From Siphonodentalium dalli (lineage: Eukaryota; Mollusca; Scaphopoda; Gadilida; Siphonodentaliidae), in NCBI GenBank assembly GCA_032622095.1, contig CP136069.1:36928194-36992193 (forward strand): a DNA stretch of 64,000 bases. The letters run 5' to 3'. The notes beneath the pieces were generated by a model. That model had not been told where the DNA came from. It was given only the letters and a program-made list of their open reading frames with translations, and did no database searches. Numbering within the stretch: the first letter of the stretch is position 1; every line of letters starts with the position of its first letter. A program made the position numbers and the translations under genes. This document shows, in pieces, positions 1 to 11,342 of the stretch.

Positions 1-120
1 CTCTCAGCAACTGAGTGACACTCTCGTGAACTGCCTGGAAACTCAGCAACTGAGTGACACTCTCGTGAGCTGTTTGGACACTCCCGAGAACTGCTTGGAC
101 ACTCAGCAACTGAGTGACAC
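1..120. repeat. Minisatellite, truncated by window edge
   Basis: The motif ACTCAGCAACTGAGTGACAC recurs together with a related CTCGTGAACTGC-TGGA half, giving two units of about 39 bp plus a shorter ~21-bp unit before the array ends in TGACACTTCAG. The motif CTCAGCAACTGAG is itself nearly palindromic. The array probably continues to the left of the window. No coding potential is seen. Confidence 0.75.
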
Positions 121-3100
121 TTCAGTTTTAGTGCTACCCAAATATTACAAATACGTCTAAATAGTTTAGGCAAATATGGACGTAGGTGTCGCCTCGAGAG
201 CGAATTTATGTGACCTACATTTTTTTTAGCATTAAAACTTAACTTTCGGAATCCCTATGTTGGATTTGTCAATTGGGCGGACCTTTTTTCACCACGTGAT
301 TTTATTGAATCACCTACATGTAATTGGCAGTAGTTTACTATAGTATAAAATAATTGGGCATAACCGTCTGACTTTAGGTTTTATAAGAAACGTTTGCGTG
401 AATCGTCATATTCTTAACACCTTCAAAATTATCTGACGCAACATGACGTTATGACTGTCTTCCAAGATTCAATGGTTACATTATATCACCGTACTCTGGT
501 CATCGCCCTATTATAAGGTATCAACATTGGACGAATATCTCTCAGCGAAAGCTGTCAATATACGTCGACTTTATTGTTTTGTTCAAATAACCGATTTTTC
601 ATCGGTTGTCTCAAGAAAGGCACATGGTGTTAAATAAAGTCCACTTACCTGACTAATCCAATATACGGATTCCGAATGTTAAGCATACAATTGTAATGAA
701 TTGAAGGATTAGTTATTTTAACGGAGTTATGGGGTGGTGCTTTCATGAAAATTTGGCGTTGTGACTAATTAGTCTTCATAATCGGTGGTGAATGAAAGCT
801 TATCGGAAATTATTTCATAATGACTCTCGAGGTTATTTGTCAATCATTTATTGTTCAACCGCCATATATTGGCTTTTGTCAGTCATTGCATACACATATT
901 TCGATAGAAATTAGAACAAATAACAAAGAAAAGATACATGCCAGCCGAAAACAATTCTAATGTCGTAAAAGAGAACCGAGAGAATAACAGTTTGGTGCAT
1001 TTGCCGCGGACTGGCAACACGTCAGCATAATAACATGTCAAACGTCAAGGCGTTTGTCATTTTGTTGGCAATGGGTGTTCGGTTATAACCAATAATATAT
1101 TGGTGTATCAATGCAATGGCGAGGAACATTTCAACCAATTGGACGTATGCTCTACATATTTCATAATTATCATAACTTTGGTTTGGCACGTCCGATTTAA
1201 AAAAATGTGTTCATATGTTTTCTCCCCAAGCACATACTATTAACATATACACAGAAATAACATATAATCAACTATATACACAAAGGCTTTACCTATATAG
1301 ACATTTTGCAAAATCAGTACATTAAAGCTCCAATATATGCCTAAGAATATAATCTAGATCTGACTATGGTTTTCTTGTGTTACTATGTGCTTGATCAAAT
1401 CACCATAGCCTAGCATATATAGGTCCTCTGAATATTGTCATAAACGCATACAGTACGTCTATCACGAATTCACATGAAAACATCACGTTTCAATCGCGCC
1501 TGCTATTGTACGCGATTCGCACAATAGTGGCCGCGAAGTGGGGTCCACCAAACGCGCTTCTCCATTATTGCCAGTTATGAGAAAAGTCGATATTTCAATT
1601 CGGGAGAGATCGCGAGTCTGTCTGTGTACATTTATGACCCTCGTGGTGTGATTGTCTGGAGCGGACTGTATTATAGCATCGCGGGTTACCGCGATAGTAA
1701 CCAAATTCGCGCGTGCAGAATTTCTTTAACACAAAATTCAATCTTAGTTTCATCAACGGGATCATGTCATATCAGATTGGTAAAACATATATGGTAATGC
1801 CCGTCGTACCAAAACAGTGTGGCATGTGGCTTTCGTCCTACATTGTATATGCGATACATGCAGCATTAATATTTACGTGGACATGTCAAGAGTTGACTTT
1901 AAATTGTTCAGGATTAGGTAAATACCATGATGAGTAAATTGGTAATTTTTGTCATCACGCCTGCGGCTATATGACGGTGTATATGTATCTCATATCGCAT
2001 GTATTGGCCACGATATGTCTATCAAAACTGATGAGTGTTATCATAATTTCATTTGTAACAAATTTGGTACTGCATGGTAACACGGGGTTGAATATCATTT
2101 GATGACTTGTGTGAATGTTTACTCGCTGGCAAGCAGTTACTTGATTGATTGTCATTCATTCATGTGTAGTGATGTTCAGGTAATATTTGCAACAAACAGC
2201 CATAATTATGCTGCATGTTGATGGTGCTAATTATATGAACACCCCTAGACATGAATAGGGACCCATGAAGCTACTTTTATTATATTCAACTTGGCTGATA
2301 TCACCACATACATAAATCATAGAACATTTAAAAGTGTACTTGTAGCAATGAATGGTAGAATTGGTTTGATGCAGCACTGTAGTTGCTACCTTCAGGCGGC
2401 GGGCAACATGACACTTTCGCGCATGTTATCGTTCACACCACAGATCAGAGGCCGTTACAAACCACCGGGGACCAAACAATGTGACTGATGATCCTTCATA
2501 TCGATGAATGTGCAACACCGCTCGTAATGCATTTTGAAAGTTATGTCGCATAAAATTGATTGTTATTCTGCTATATTAGTTCGATTTAAACTGTGAAGTT
2601 TTGGAGACAAAATAATCACACACAACCGCTTTGCTGTCTTGGGTGGTCATTTGGCCTCATCAGACACTCCACTCAGTATTACTTGAACTTATATATTTTC
2701 TGTGCACACGTTTAGATCAGAGGATACTATATATATATATAGTCTTATAATAATATAATTATTTTTCCAGTCATTAAGTGATCGAATTCAGAAAGTTATG
2801 GACGGTATGGAACAATAAAGAGCATTCCTTGTTATTCTATTCCTGCGGTGGTAGAAGTAAAGAGAGTTTGTTTCACTTCGGTGTTAACATTGAAAACAGC
2901 TGGAAAATAGCTGTGTCATTGACAAGTATTTTTTCCAGCATATGGAGCCGATATATCAATATATCGTGTATTTATCATGCTTGACGCCCCACCCAAACAG
3001 AGGCCACGTCCCTGTATAAGACCAAGTGGGTGTATTGGAATTCAAGCTAGAAATCGTTTAACAAATAACCAATGGGGTGCAAACTTTTTCTCGAAGCGGC

Positions 3101-3560
3101 GATATTTTATTGCAGTTCAGCACATATTTACAAGGACATCCTACATCAACAAACACGCCGATATTACCCAAGGGCGGCTGTCGTCAACGTACGCAAATTG
3201 TGATTATATAACGGAGTGCAGATCTTCTCCACATGCATTATAGAAACAATGTATATGGTACCGACATAATCTGCAGCGTGATACAATGTAAGCTTGATAA
3301 AAACATGTCGCCATATAACTGTAAAGGATATGTCTGAGGCCAAATAATCGCATAAAGCGACCGTGGGTGAGTATCTGTGTCTCAGACACTTCAGGGACTG
3401 TACATTCTAAATATATCAATTGATATAGTTAAACGGACATGGCTCATTCGAACCTCCAAATGTTTTTCTACGTAATTTGGAGCGACGGATAGCATATGTC
3501 GATAAATAAACGAATTATTGGTATACCAGCTTCATGTGCTCCGAAATCACTGGCCAAAGT
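121..3560. other. AT-rich intergenic DNA, nothing recognised
   Basis: Only short open frames occur on either strand (88 codons or fewer), and none shows a recognisable domain or a compositional difference from its surroundings. A short (AT)n tract lies near 2722-2743. The part next to 3560 may still contain decayed integrase sequence from the retrotransposon on the right, but no integrase core motif could be placed with confidence. Confidence 0.5.
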
Positions 3561-3784
3561 CACAAAACGCTCTTTATTGCTACCATATCAGGAATAGACT
3601 ACCACGGCACGCTCTTTTCTGTTCCATGTTGTGCAAATGGCTGCTTTGAGTTTGGGACCCAACCACCTTGTTCACAGGTGTATTTTTCATTACTTCAATG
3701 CGTCTTTTTGGGTTACATAATGTTCGTAGAAAGGTAATTCAGAAATGTAACCACCTATTTCGATACTGAGAAAAATTCAAAAGA

Positions 3785-4280
3785 GTTCCGCACAAAGCAC
3801 ACACGAGGAGCAGGATTTCTTTACATCCTCTGTGGAGAAAGGAAGATTTTTGGAGCGAACAAAATGAAGTATTCTGGTGAAGAATATAGACATTCTTCGA
3901 GTGGAACTCCACCAGAAAATGATCATTGGCTAAGACGCTCTACTCGCGAATCCAGAGTTCCTGATCCACCATTTTATCTGAATCTGAAGAAACTGGTAGA
4001 GTTTTGCGTTTGCTTCAATTGCTGTATATTTTCTATCAGAATCTTTGATTGGAATTTGATGGTGGAGAAAACTTTATAACCTGCGAGAGTATTCACCATA
4101 GCGTTTATCTGTGGGAGAGGATATGCGTCCAGTTCTGTATAGATATTAATGGTTTGAGAGTAATCTATACACAGTCTCTTCTTGTGCCATTGTAGGGGTC
4201 ATTTGAAACTACAACTTGAACATGCACGGAGAGTTGCTAGGTTCTATGATGCCTTCGGATAGGTAGTGCGTGACTTGTTG
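3785..4280 (-). pseudogene. Reverse transcriptase and integrase zinc-finger remnant (gypsy-like pol)
   Basis: Read on minus from 4280, one frame gives the pre-RT motif SEGIIEPSNSP. At about 4191-4081 another frame reads KKRLCIDYSQTIN followed by ELDAYPLPQIN, the conserved finger region of Ty3/gypsy-type RTs (R-x-x-x-DY...YPLP). Around 4060-3985 a further shift gives QIPIKDSDRKYTA and KLYQF, the block after the first catalytic aspartate. The catalytic YxDD block is absent. At about 3850-3785 the text KNLPFSTEDVKK then CSSCVLC looks like the C-x2-C half of an integrase HHCC domain. RT-to-IN juxtaposition implies an internal deletion of roughly 2 kb relative to a full pol gene, a figure that is inferred from normal pol length. 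Confidence 0.75.
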
Positions 4281-4554
4281 TTGAGTGAACACTTCATCAT
4301 CCTTCGAACATTGCTCGACTTCGTAGCAATCGTCTTAATATCAGGTTTCATATTTTCAAAAAGAGCACAAAGTGACGCCGGATTCGATATTTTCAATTCG
4401 GGTTTGCTACCACCAAACTATATTATCAGTCTTGAGTGTTGTTTTTTGGAAGTATTGTCCCAGAATATCACCGCACAAGTCTTCCATCACATTCAGATGT
4501 GTTGATTTGTAAACATCATCTGAGCCTATGTGAATGTCAACATAACATGTGTCA

Positions 4555-4926
4555 CTAGCGCTGGTTTTCATGGTGGTCTGAGCAATCGAAATGTCCTGAT
4601 GACGTGATTTGTAATTTCAGGACATTCGCAGTCTGCTCACTAATAAAGCTGTCCATACTGCCAGTCGACCAGTGCTGGCGCACTTGTCCACATACTATAA
4701 CGTCAGTTGATGACTTTGCTAGACTCTGAGCACATGAAGTTGTTATCAAACAGAGCGTTGTAGCGAACATCGCAGCTGCCGTCTTCGATTGAAAGCCATT
4801 AGATAAGCAGACTTTCGAATAGTGTACCTTCTTTGTACATTTGCTGCACACGCCGTCTCGAGCGGGACAAAATATACGAGCATGTAACTGTCCTCCAAAG
4901 AAGAAGGATGCAGCAGCAACGGACAT
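4555..4926 (-). pseudogene. Gag zinc knuckle and retropepsin-like remnant
   Basis: This 123-codon open segment contains a clean CCHC knuckle, CSKCTKKVHYSKVC (C-x2-C-x4-H-x4-C, residues 27-40), preceded by a degenerate first knuckle (GGQLHARIFCPARD, residues 11-24). After about 45 residues comes STGSMDSFIS (residues 87-96). In retropepsins the equivalent site is D-T/S-G, so the catalytic aspartate appears replaced by serine. The layout (two knuckles then protease) is that of a gypsy-type gag-pol junction. Its initiator methionine is only the first ATG of the open segment, because gag upstream is in another frame. Confidence 0.7.
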
Positions 4927-4929
4927 AGC

Positions 4930-5537
4930 AAGTTCCTTTTGATCAGATGCATTATCACCATGATCATTTGATGATCACGGTACCATTCAGCAGCAGAGGT
5001 GTTGGTCACAGATGTATACGATTCAGAGTTCTTCTGGGCTAAATCTTGCGCACTGGCCTGGCCGAATGCTGAAGTGAGATCCAGAGTCTTATTAACCAAG
5101 AGCCTCTGCCGAATTAATGGTGATAGTATGTCATTGATGAATTAGTCACGGACAAGCTACTCCATGTATTGTTCGGCAGATATTGCCTTTAAGTTACAGT
5201 CTTTGCTTAGCTTCTTCAGCTCTTGCAGATATTCTCACGGGGATTCTCCAGACTGTTGTCGTCTTGTCGCAAGTAAATATCTCGCAATTATTTCATTTGT
5301 TGTTTTAACGTAAATCTGCGTCAGTTTGGATCGCATCAGCAATGTCAGAACAGTCCTCGATGTACTAAAAACGTTGTGAAACACGTAGTTCACCAGGGTT
5401 CGAAACTCATCAGGAGCCCCGTCACTGCACTCTTCGATGAAGTTGTCGAAGGTACGTAACCAATGCTTCCATTCCCTTGCAGCTGTAGGAGAGTTCGGAT
5501 CCAGATCCAATCGAGACGGTTTCAGCAGAGTGTCCAT
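4930..5537 (-). pseudogene. Gag-like N-terminal region of gypsy-like element
   Basis: The open frame 5537-5235 begins MDTLLKPSRLDLDPNSP and continues with AAREWKHWLRTFDNFIEEC, a tryptophan-rich helical start that I associate with gag proteins of invertebrate gypsy-like elements. The region then shifts frame. A second frame (5099-4930) reads LVNKTLDLTSAFGQASAQDL with a flanking AQKNSES segment, like the end of a gag capsid region before the zinc knuckles. At least two frameshifts separate the two parts. There is no sign of host-gene structure. Function if intact would be the nucleocapsid scaffold of the retroelement particle. Confidence 0.7.
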
Positions 5538-5859
5538 GATAATGATTGTGGTTGTCGATATGATTTATGTTGATTAAATTAAGAGATAGACCGTCTAGAT
5601 ATTAGGCTTTAATCAACATAGAACACAGGTATACAGGGACCTGAAACAGAAGAAACCAAATGTCAAATATCAGTCATATAACAGTTCGTAAATAAGGAAA
5701 TCTCACCGCAACGATCAAACCCGAAAAAAGGGGTTTCCACACCTGAGCTCTCTGAGGAAGTGGAAAGTCCACACGGACATACATAGAAAACTTGTCAATT
5801 GTTAACCCTTTGAAATACTAATATATTAGCATAGATAATATTAGCTAATAGATCATATT

Positions 5860-6063
5860 GTGATACCCACATCCATGACCGACTTCGTTTTAAGGTGTGA
5901 GATATTTGATGACAAACTGTCTAAAACATCATGTCACGTTCCTGTGGCATGTCATCTTGAATGTGCAGAGATCACTGCTCCTCCCATGACACACCACACT
6001 CAGACACGCTTTAATTGGAAGAATTTGGATATCAACAAATTCCAACAGTTCTTGGACTCTTAA
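5860..6063 (+). pseudogene. LINE endonuclease C-terminal fragment
   Basis: The 67-residue frame contains TDFVLRCEIFDDKLSK followed by CHVPVACHLEC, then RFNWKNLDINKFQQFL. In AP-type LINE endonucleases the last conserved block is S-D-H-x-P(V/I), preceded by a D-x-[VI] segment and followed by a W-rich linker. Here the SDH has become SCH, which would remove a conserved catalytic aspartate. The fragment is continuous in order, though not in frame, with the RT downstream. Assignment rests on motif spacing only. Confidence 0.55.
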
Positions 6064-6179
6064 TGTACATTTCTGATTTCATGTGTCATTTCCAGTTAAT
6101 TAGACCTATCCAATATGTACCAAGACATAGTTGTCGCTTTGCTAAATGCTTCAGAGTTTGCTGCGACCACACGGAGGCG

Positions 6180-6890
6180 CAACGTTCATTATCTTAACCA
6201 GTACTGGAATGAAGAGCTTGAACTGCTTCACAAATATTCTAACTCACGCCGACACCCATAAATCCAGGGTAGCAGGCCGCATTTAGTTGAGTCAGAGTCC
6301 TACGCCAACTATAACAATGCTAAACATGACTTCCGTTGTACATTTCGTGCAGCAGGACTCCAGAATGAACAGAAAATTTACGACGATCTGGAACACCATG
6401 CCAGAAGCGATAAATGTTCGTTTTGGAAGCTGCTGAATTCCGATAAACTGAAACGGACAATAGTATCAGAGACGGAATTCAAATGTGTGCTGACTCGCGA
6501 CTCAACAGACATATTTATGGGCTAGAGGGACTGCTTTGAACAGTTGTACAGTGAACATACACACGAATACCCAGCTTTCGAACAATATATCGTATCTACT
6601 GTAAACTCATTTCCCAACTCGGACAATGCAGATCTTTCATCTGCAGATGTGTGCGCAAAAATATCACCCAAGGACATCCGTGCTGTCGTGTGTGCGTTAA
6701 AAGTTAACAAGGAGCAGATAATATCTCAAACGAACACCTCATCTACAGTCCAGACTCAGTCATCGGTTTGTTGTGTGTTCTTTACAACGCCATCCTTAAT
6801 TTTGAACACGTACCACATGAAAAGGAAACAGGATTTATTGTCCCTTTGTATAGGGGGTCACCAAAAACAACAACACCATCCTGCCTGACA
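6180..6890 (+). pseudogene. LINE linker between endonuclease and RT
   Basis: This stretch carries LINE-like linker text split by stops: a segment around 6200-6520 with WNEELELL and a KCSFWKLLNS piece, then an open frame 6544-6888 beginning LYSEHTHEYPAFEQY. The frame is lost near 6720, after a VCALKVNK piece that resembles the 'lk-nK' motif ahead of the RT domain. Stop codons near 6260 and 6523 show that it no longer codes. Confidence 0.5.
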
Positions 6891-7690
6891 GCTATCGTGC
6901 CATAACGCTCTTACCAGTTATCTACAAAGTTGTTGAAGCAGTCATTAAGAACCGCATGTGGGAAAAGTCCTCTATGTCTCAATTTCACAAGTGGGCAACA
7001 GAGCGGCTTCCAGAAGAATGTCAGCTGCACGACTATCAATTTGGAATTCGAGGTAAACCTCTTGGAATAATCAGCAACATGCATAAGTATTGCTGCAGCA
7101 AAATTCAGTACAATGGCGGTGTGTCGGATCCATTTCATATCTCACAAGGAATCCGCCAAGGAGCTGTCAGTTCACCGTTATTTTACTCGGTGTATGTGAA
7201 TGACTTGCTCCTAAAACTAACTGCGGCACAACAGGGGAAGGCAATTCACAATATCGTAAGCTCTGATCCAACTACTGCAGACGATATCGCAATTGTCTCG
7301 CTCTCCAAAGCTGGTATCGATGACATGTTATATATCTGTCACGATTACAGTGTGTCTTGGAGGTTCAACTTTTCGAGTACAATTGAAAGGTCATTCCGTG
7401 TATGTGTGAAACATATGCAATCTCTCCCAACCAGGACACCAACAACTGTGGCGCTTAGTATCCTGGGATTGCTTCCAGTCGAGATGGAAATTCATCTGCG
7501 GAAACTGTACTTCCTTGAAAAACTCGTGTATATCCTGGTGGGCCACCAGACTCCGTTGAGGATATATCTTTTCATTGCACATCAATGCCGGTTATTTGGT
7601 CGCTCCATGTCAGGATTTGTTAAAGACATTTTCACCTTATTGGAGGTATATCATCTTTTCACATTCCTCACTGACTTCATGGACGCATGA
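6890..7690 (+). pseudogene. LINE reverse transcriptase fragment
   Basis: Immediately before the open frame, 6893-6958 reads SYRAITLLPVIYKVVE, matching the RT block in which Y-R-P-I normally precedes the K-hhE helix. The 244-codon frame from 6956 contains ISQGIRQGAVSSPLFYSVYV (residues 62-81), the G-x-x-Q-G-x-x-x-S-P block. It also contains TTADDIAIVS, the YADD catalytic box with tyrosine changed to threonine or lost. Such a change would inactivate the polymerase if real. Beyond residue ~150 the frame loses similarity, indicating another shift. In an intact element this domain carries out target-primed reverse transcription. Confidence 0.75.
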
Positions 7691-7699
7691 TTATTTCCA

Positions 7700-8200
7700 T
7701 CGAAAAGTGAATGGAAGAGACTGGTTCGCGAGATAGTCGAAACAAACTATTACTCTTCGTGGTATCGTTCCACTGCGCTCAATGCGGAGTTCTCATTATT
7801 CCTGCGCTGCCATTCCGATCCCAAATCAAACATGGAAAATTTAGAATATGTGCAAGTCTTATCGATGATTCTCGAAGCCAATGAGACATTTAGCAATGCT
7901 AATCAAACAATCAACTTACGCGAATAATTTGGCGTGTAGATTGTGCGACACGGATTATAACCACGAGTTATACCATGTGTTTTGGTCATGCATGTCGCCC
8001 ATAGTGACACCCTTAGCTGATACTAAATAAACACGCAATCGACGTGTATCTGTTCCTGGCATCACTCGCACCAACATATCTGATGACGGTTTTCTTCGGA
8101 GGTCACATGTCGTCGCTCTCCGAACATATCTACGATGTATTGGACTTGGTCATCATAGACACAAGTGTATTCTTGCTATATATATATGTGTGTGTGTGTG
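7700..8200 (+). pseudogene. LINE C-terminal region with CxxC-H-C motif
   Basis: About 7925-7990 reads LACRLCDTDYNHELYHVFWS followed by a cysteine, i.e. C-x2-C-x7-8-H-x4-C spacing. This is the cysteine/histidine motif common at the C-terminus of LINE reverse transcriptase proteins. After a stop near 8025 a second frame (about 8031-8200) stays open and hydrophobic until the (TG)n tract. Frames are broken at several positions, so this is a fossil tail continuous with the RT fragment. Confidence 0.6.
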
Positions 8201-8204
8201 TGTA

Positions 8205-8760
8205 ATATGGTCACAAACACCAATTCAGACCATGTTTTCCAACGTTTTTCATAAATACACGAACATCTACTCTTGTTGGTGTCAGATTGCTATCTAAATG
8301 ATTCTCATAATGCATTGACTATCTCAGAAATGTTGTTACCAATTGTGTTAAACTGTATATTGATGTATTATGACTCATGTAAATATCTACTCTCCCACTC
8401 CCAGTCCCACAAAGAGGCCATATAGATATATATATAATGACCGCCAAGCTTTCACTCCCATACCAATGCATGGTTAATACAAGTAGTGACTCTTGTTCTG
8501 TATACTTATAATGGCCCCATACACATCAGAGGTGGCCAGGGTGTGTATATGGAATTGTTGCCCGCTAATATCGGGTAGAAATATCTGTGCATACGCATTA
8601 CATCGGCTTTATACAAGACCCCAACTGTCTTAAACATTATCTACCACGTATCCGGGCCTAATTCAGGGGACTCCCCCACCCCATATTGAGGGCCCATTGT
8701 TTCCTAAGTTTGTTGGGATTGAGAGAGACTCAGTGGTGTTTTTGCGGAGATGGCCACATG
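8205..8760. other. Intergenic, nothing recognised
   Basis: AT-rich sequence without open frames of note between the LINE fossil and the GC-rich domain. A short (TA)n run lies near 8425-8438. The base composition changes abruptly near 8760. Confidence 0.5.
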
Positions 8761-10739
8761 TTTAATAATTTAAACGATTACAGAGGTTGAATGAGGGCCT
8801 GCCGGTCCGGATGGTCTTCCATGCGACGTGAGGCTCGATGGGATTCGACTCGAGCAGCAGATGCCGGTGGTGTGTCGGCCCAGGCATCTGGGTAGATGGA
8901 CGTGATGAGCCCGATGGGAGTCGACTCGAGCAGATGTGAATGGTGAATGGCGGTGATGTGCTCGATGGGACACGGCTCGAGCGACAGATAATGGTGGTAT
9001 GTCGGCCCAGCATCCGGTGGAATGAATGTGATGTATGGATGTGGTTCACGGGTTAGATCCGGACCAGTAGGCCCCGCCCTCCGGCGATGTGACCGCACAG
9101 CAGCTGGAAAGAGAAATTAGACAAGCACAGCGAGGGAAACGAAGACATCAGCAGGAGCAGCAAAACAAAACACGGCCCCTGGGAAACGACGGGGAAGCAT
9201 AAACGACGGGTGGAGCAAGCCGCGGATGAGTAAAAGTCGCGGGGGGAGCAGAGGCGAAACCGAGGCAGCGGATGAGACATGAGCAGTTGGTGAAGCGGAG
9301 GAATTGATGGGCTCGATGGGATTCGACTCGAGCAGCAGAGGCCGGTGGGTCGTAGCCCAGGCATCGAGATGCGGGATGAGATGAGCCCGATGGGAAACGA
9401 CTCGGGCGGCAGATGCCGGTGGTATGACGGCCCAGGCATAAGCAGCGCATGAAGTGGAAAAGGCGATGAGACATGAGAAGTGGATGGGACGAGATGAGGC
9501 GGCAGTGGGGGCGGAGCGGCGGAATAAAAAGCAGCGGGCGAAGAGGAGGATGAGGTGAGGTGAGCTCGATGGGATCCGGCTCGAGCAGCCGATGCTGGTG
9601 GAGCGGCGGCCCAGGCATCGCGGATGCGGTGAAATGATCTCGATGGCAACCGGCTCGAGAGGCAGATGCCGGTGGGTGTCGGCCCGGACATAAGCAGCGC
9701 ATGAAGCGAAGATGCGGTGAAGCAGAAGAAGCAGGCGGGACGTGAGCGGAGGAGGGAGAGCGAGCGGGGAAGAAGCCGAAGCAACAGCGGGAGCCAACGC
9801 GGCGGGGGGGGGGACAGAGGCGGTGGGGAGGCAAAAGCGGAGGGGGCGGAAGCGGCGGCGATGTATAACCAGCGGGGGAGGCAGCGGGAGCGACGGTAAT
9901 GAAAGGCAGCGGGTGAAGCAGACGGTGAGATGAGCTCGATGGGATTCGGCTCGAGCAGCAAAAGCTGGAGGGTAGCGGCCCGGGCAGCTAGGGTGCGGGA
10001 TGAGATGAGCTCGATGGGAGACGGCTCGAGGGCAGATGCCGGTGGTATGTCGACCCGGGCATAAGCAGCGCATGAGGATGAAGAGGCGGTGAGGTATGAG
10101 TAGTGGGTGAAGCGAGATCGGCGGGCGTTGGCAGGAGCGGCGGATAATCCGAAACAGCGGAAGGAGTGAAGCGACAGGGAAGCGGAGGCAGCGGCAGATG
10201 CCAAAAGGGGAGGCGAGGCGTTAGCGGCAATGAGGGATACGCAGCGGATGAGGCGGTAGCGGCGGGGAAGCGGAAGCGGCGGGAATGAGAAGCAGCGGGT
10301 GAAGCAGAGAAATGAAATGAGCTCGATGGGTACCGCTCGAGCAGCATATGCTGGTGGTGTGTCGACCCAAGCACAGCGGGTGCGGGATGAGATGAGCTCG
10401 ATGGAGGATCGGCTCGAGCAGCAGATGCTGATGGCGTGGCCAACGCATCGGGTGTGGGATGAAATGAGCTCGATGGGAGACGGCTCGAGTGGCAGATGCC
10501 GGTGGAACGCCGACCCAGGCATAAGCGTGATGTGGAGCGGAAGAGGCGGTGAGGCATGAGTAGCAGTGAACCGTGGCCACGGGTGGGTGGAGAGCGGCGG
10601 AATGGCGGAACCGGCGGGTGGGTCAGAAGCGGAAGGCGAGGGAGAAGTAGCACGCGAAGAGAAACGCGGAGAAGACCAGATACGACGGGAGAGGCGAGGG
10701 AGCGGGAGAGACAGGGGCGGCGGGAACGGATAAGCGGTA

Positions 10740-11020
10740 GGTGAGGCAGAGGCAGCGGGCGGGTGAGATACGGCTGGGGAAGCGCATGCGGGGGTAATGG
10801 GAAGCGACGGGCGGGTCGTAAGCGGCGGGTGGAGCGTAAGCTGCGGGTGGAGCGGAAGCGGCGGCGGGTGGAGCGTCAGCGGCGGAAGGTGCGTAAGCGG
10901 CGGAAGTACCGTAAGCGACGGGTGAAGCGGAAGCGACGGGCGAAGCGGAAGCGACGGGCGAGGTGGGAACAGCGAGTGAAGCGTGAACAGCGGCGAACCG
11001 TGAGTAGCGGGTGATGCAGT
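10740..11020 (+). repeat. 18-bp GCGG-type minisatellite block
   Basis: Degenerate 15-18-bp units of the type GGTGGAGCGTAAGCGGCG run head-to-tail. The plus-strand frame through it (10763-11014) encodes an Arg/Lys-rich peptide (RRVERKRR-like), an artefact of the repeat. The block leads directly into the more regular 18-bp and 16-bp array to its right. Confidence 0.7.
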
Positions 11021-11021
11021 G

Positions 11022-11342
11022 CCAGCGGGAGATGCAAGAGCAGCGGGTGATACAGGAGCAGCGGGTGATACCGGAGCAGCGGGTGATACCGGAGCAGCGG
11101 GTGATACCGGAGTAGCGGGTGATACAAGCAGCGGGTGATACAAGCAGCGGATGATACAAGCAGCGGGTGATACAAGCAGCGGGTGATACAAGCAGCGGAT
11201 GATACAAGCAGCGGGTGATACAAGCAGCGGGTGATACAAGCAGCGGGTGATACAAGCAGCGGGTGATACAAGCAGCGGGTGATACAAGCAGCGGGTGATA
11301 CAAGCAGCAGGTGATACAAGCAGCTGGTGATACAAGCAGCGG
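11022..11342 (+). repeat. Tandem 18-bp then 16-bp minisatellite
   Basis: The array starts with 18-bp units (GTGATACCGGAGCAGCGG and variants, about 11049-11118) and then switches to 16-bp units (GTGATACAAGCAGCGG), about fourteen copies to 11342. The last copies vary (GCAGCAGG, GCAGCTGG). Because 16 is not a multiple of three, each reading frame cycles through three phases and repeats every 48 bp. All phases lack stops on the minus strand, giving a 16-residue peptide repeat in three overlapping frames. Confidence 0.9.

Larger units (their letters stand above)
3780..5540 (-). mobile_element. Decayed Ty3/gypsy-like LTR retrotransposon
   Basis: On the minus strand the pieces appear in retroelement order: a gag-like N-terminus (5537-5235), more gag (about 5099-4930), CCHC zinc knuckle (4848-4807), retropepsin-like segment (about 4700-4610), reverse transcriptase (about 4280-3985) and the CxxC end of an integrase zinc-binding domain (about 3900-3785). 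The frames shift repeatedly, and the RT runs almost directly into the integrase, so RNase H and most of the RT palm are deleted. Just upstream of gag, 5568-5618 begins TGTTGATTAAA and ends in its complement TTTAATCAACA, which could be an LTR edge (TG...CA), but no second LTR was found. The copy is clearly dead. Confidence 0.8.
5850..8200 (+). mobile_element. 5'-truncated non-LTR retrotransposon (LINE) fossil
   Basis: Segments in order on the plus strand match a LINE ORF2: the end of an AP-endonuclease domain (5860-6063), a linker with stops and frameshifts (about 6180-6890), reverse transcriptase (about 6890-7350), and a cysteine/histidine C-terminal motif (about 7925-7990). The frame then stays open to about 8200, where a short (TG)n tract (8178-8202) ends the block. 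The 5' end is missing. It sits head-to-head with the minus-strand gypsy-like element whose gag starts at 5537. No target-site duplication was identified. The clade is not resolved. Confidence 0.75.

Noticed and set aside
8832-8860. tRNA-like B box in the GC-rich module (reverse strand near GAGTCGAATCCC)
   Set aside because: Only some module copies have it, no matching A box or cloverleaf could be drawn, and most copies carry a different sequence at that spot.
11022-11342. CRISPR-like array
   Set aside because: Units are contiguous 16-18-bp repeats with no spacers, in a eukaryotic context.
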